6,738 nucleotides of DNA from Cytophagaceae bacterium. Lineage in GTDB: Bacteria; Bacteroidota; Bacteroidia; Cytophagales; Flexibacteraceae. Under the pieces are notes generated by a model. That model had not been told where the DNA came from, searched no databases, and worked only from the letters and a program-made list of their open reading frames with translations. The stretch spans positions 1-6,738 of the forward strand of contig CANHWS010000191.1 in NCBI GenBank assembly GCA_947464365.1. Reading direction: 5' to 3'. Below, in pieces: positions 6,172 through 6,738 of this stretch; the stretch's first letter is position 1, and each line of letters begins with the position of its first letter. The position numbers were made by a program, and so were the translations under genes.

Positions 6172-6738
6172 ATGAAAACCCTCACCATCATCATCCTATT
6201 GGTCAGCAGTATTGGCGCCCTCGTTGGCCTAGCCGTCTGGCTTTTGCCCACCACCATGGTCGTCGAGACCGAAACCACTGTCTTGGCACCCGCACCAATG
6301 GTCTATCAAAAGGTGTCCCATCTCGGCCAGTTCCATACTTGGAGCCCTTGGGTTGAAAAAGACCCCAAACAACGTCATTATGTGACAGGCATCGATGGCT
6401 CGGTCGGAAGCCAATATCACTGGGAAGGCGTTGCCGAAAAAGGAACTGGATCGCAGACCATCACCTCCCTCAAACCAAATGAGTTGGTATTGGTTGACTG
6501 CCACATCACGGCACCGTTCGAAAGCAAACCCCAGTTTGGCTACCATTTTGCCGCCGCAGATGGGGATAACAAAACAAAAGCTAGCATCGTCTTTACGCTC
6601 GAAATGGGGCGTCCGTTCAACGTCATCAGCCGGCTAATTGGCCTTAGGGCAGAGATCGAGGCTAGCAATGTTTTGGCCTTACAGAATCTCAAACGAATTT
6701 GCGAAGCCGAGGCCCTTAAAGCTGCCGTCCGCCAGCCC
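6172..6738 (+). CDS. Membrane-anchored SRPBCC-fold protein (3' partial)
   Basis: The frame is open from ATG 6172 through the last base, giving 189 visible residues. Residues 4-25 (from LTIIILLVSS to AVWLL) are a single hydrophobic segment that should anchor the N terminus in the inner membrane. From about residue 30 the sequence follows the polyketide cyclase/SRPBCC pattern of Bacteroidota proteins: VVETETTVLAPAPMVYQKV (the 'I.appe.Vf..v' strand and helix), then LGQFHTWSPWVEKDP (W57, W60), GIDGSVGSQYHWEG, a GSQTITSLKPNELV strand pair, and a C-terminal helix ending near LQNLKRICE. SRPBCC folds have a deep cavity for hydrophobic ligands; the substrate here is unknown. An in-frame ATG at 6160 would add four residues (MFLK); I prefer 6172 because it gives the standard short basic start before the membrane segment. 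Some Bacteroidota relatives continue into a GyrI-like domain, which cannot be tested here. Confidence 0.85.
   Translation, partial: MKTLTIIILLVSSIGALVGLAVWLLPTTMVVETETTVLAPAPMVYQKVSHLGQFHTWSPWVEKDPKQRHYVTGIDGSVGSQYHWEGVAEKGTGSQTITSLKPNELVLVDCHITAPFESKPQFGYHFAAADGDNKTKASIVFTLEMGRPFNVISRLIGLRAEIEASNVLALQNLKRICEAEALKAAVRQP

Noticed and set aside
6126..6637. Open frames on both strands overlapping the SRPBCC gene
   Set aside because: They are in other frames from the SRPBCC protein, which has clear family motifs, and their translations look like low-complexity shadows.

Overview
The window looks like a piece of a Bacteroidota chromosome. Three signs support this: a secreted protein ending in a type A type IX secretion (T9SS) C-terminal sorting domain, genes without clear Shine-Dalgarno sites, and a promoter-like TTG-N21-TACATTTG that fits the Bacteroidota -33/-7 pattern. 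The order or genus cannot be fixed from the sequence. G+C is close to half in most genes and clearly lower in one small lipoprotein gene.

Layout, left to right. (1) Bases 1-2408, plus strand: the 3' part of a large cell-surface or secreted T9SS cargo protein whose start lies outside the window, closed by a good intrinsic terminator (2431-2463). (2) 2505-3410, plus strand: an AraC-type regulator with a C-terminal GyrI-like ligand-binding domain. (3) 3416-4990, minus strand: a MocR/GabR-type regulator (GntR winged helix plus aminotransferase fold), tail to tail with the AraC gene across only 5 bases. (4) 4991-5522: a 532-base stretch without a gene, holding a 147-base imperfect inverted repeat with nested hairpins (5201-5347) and a likely promoter near its right end. 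(5) 5523-5930, plus strand: an AT-rich gene for a small putative lipoprotein of unknown function, followed by a possible weak terminator. (6) 5931-6171: 241 bases in which I see no gene or convincing signal beyond that terminator. (7) 6172 to the window end, plus strand: a membrane-anchored SRPBCC-fold protein that is still open at the edge.

How the genes relate. The two regulators and the SRPBCC protein all carry folds that usually sense or bind small molecules, but nothing here proves they share a pathway. The T9SS gene is transcriptionally separate from the AraC gene because of the terminator.

The most notable observation is in the MocR-type protein. The position of the PLP-binding lysine, in the family motif GTFSK, reads GTFNR, with an arginine encoded by AGG at 3950-3952. 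The reading frame and DNA-binding domain are otherwise intact, which suggests a regulator that cannot form the usual PLP Schiff base. No CRISPR array, tRNA, rRNA, transposase, phage gene or recognisable defence system was seen.
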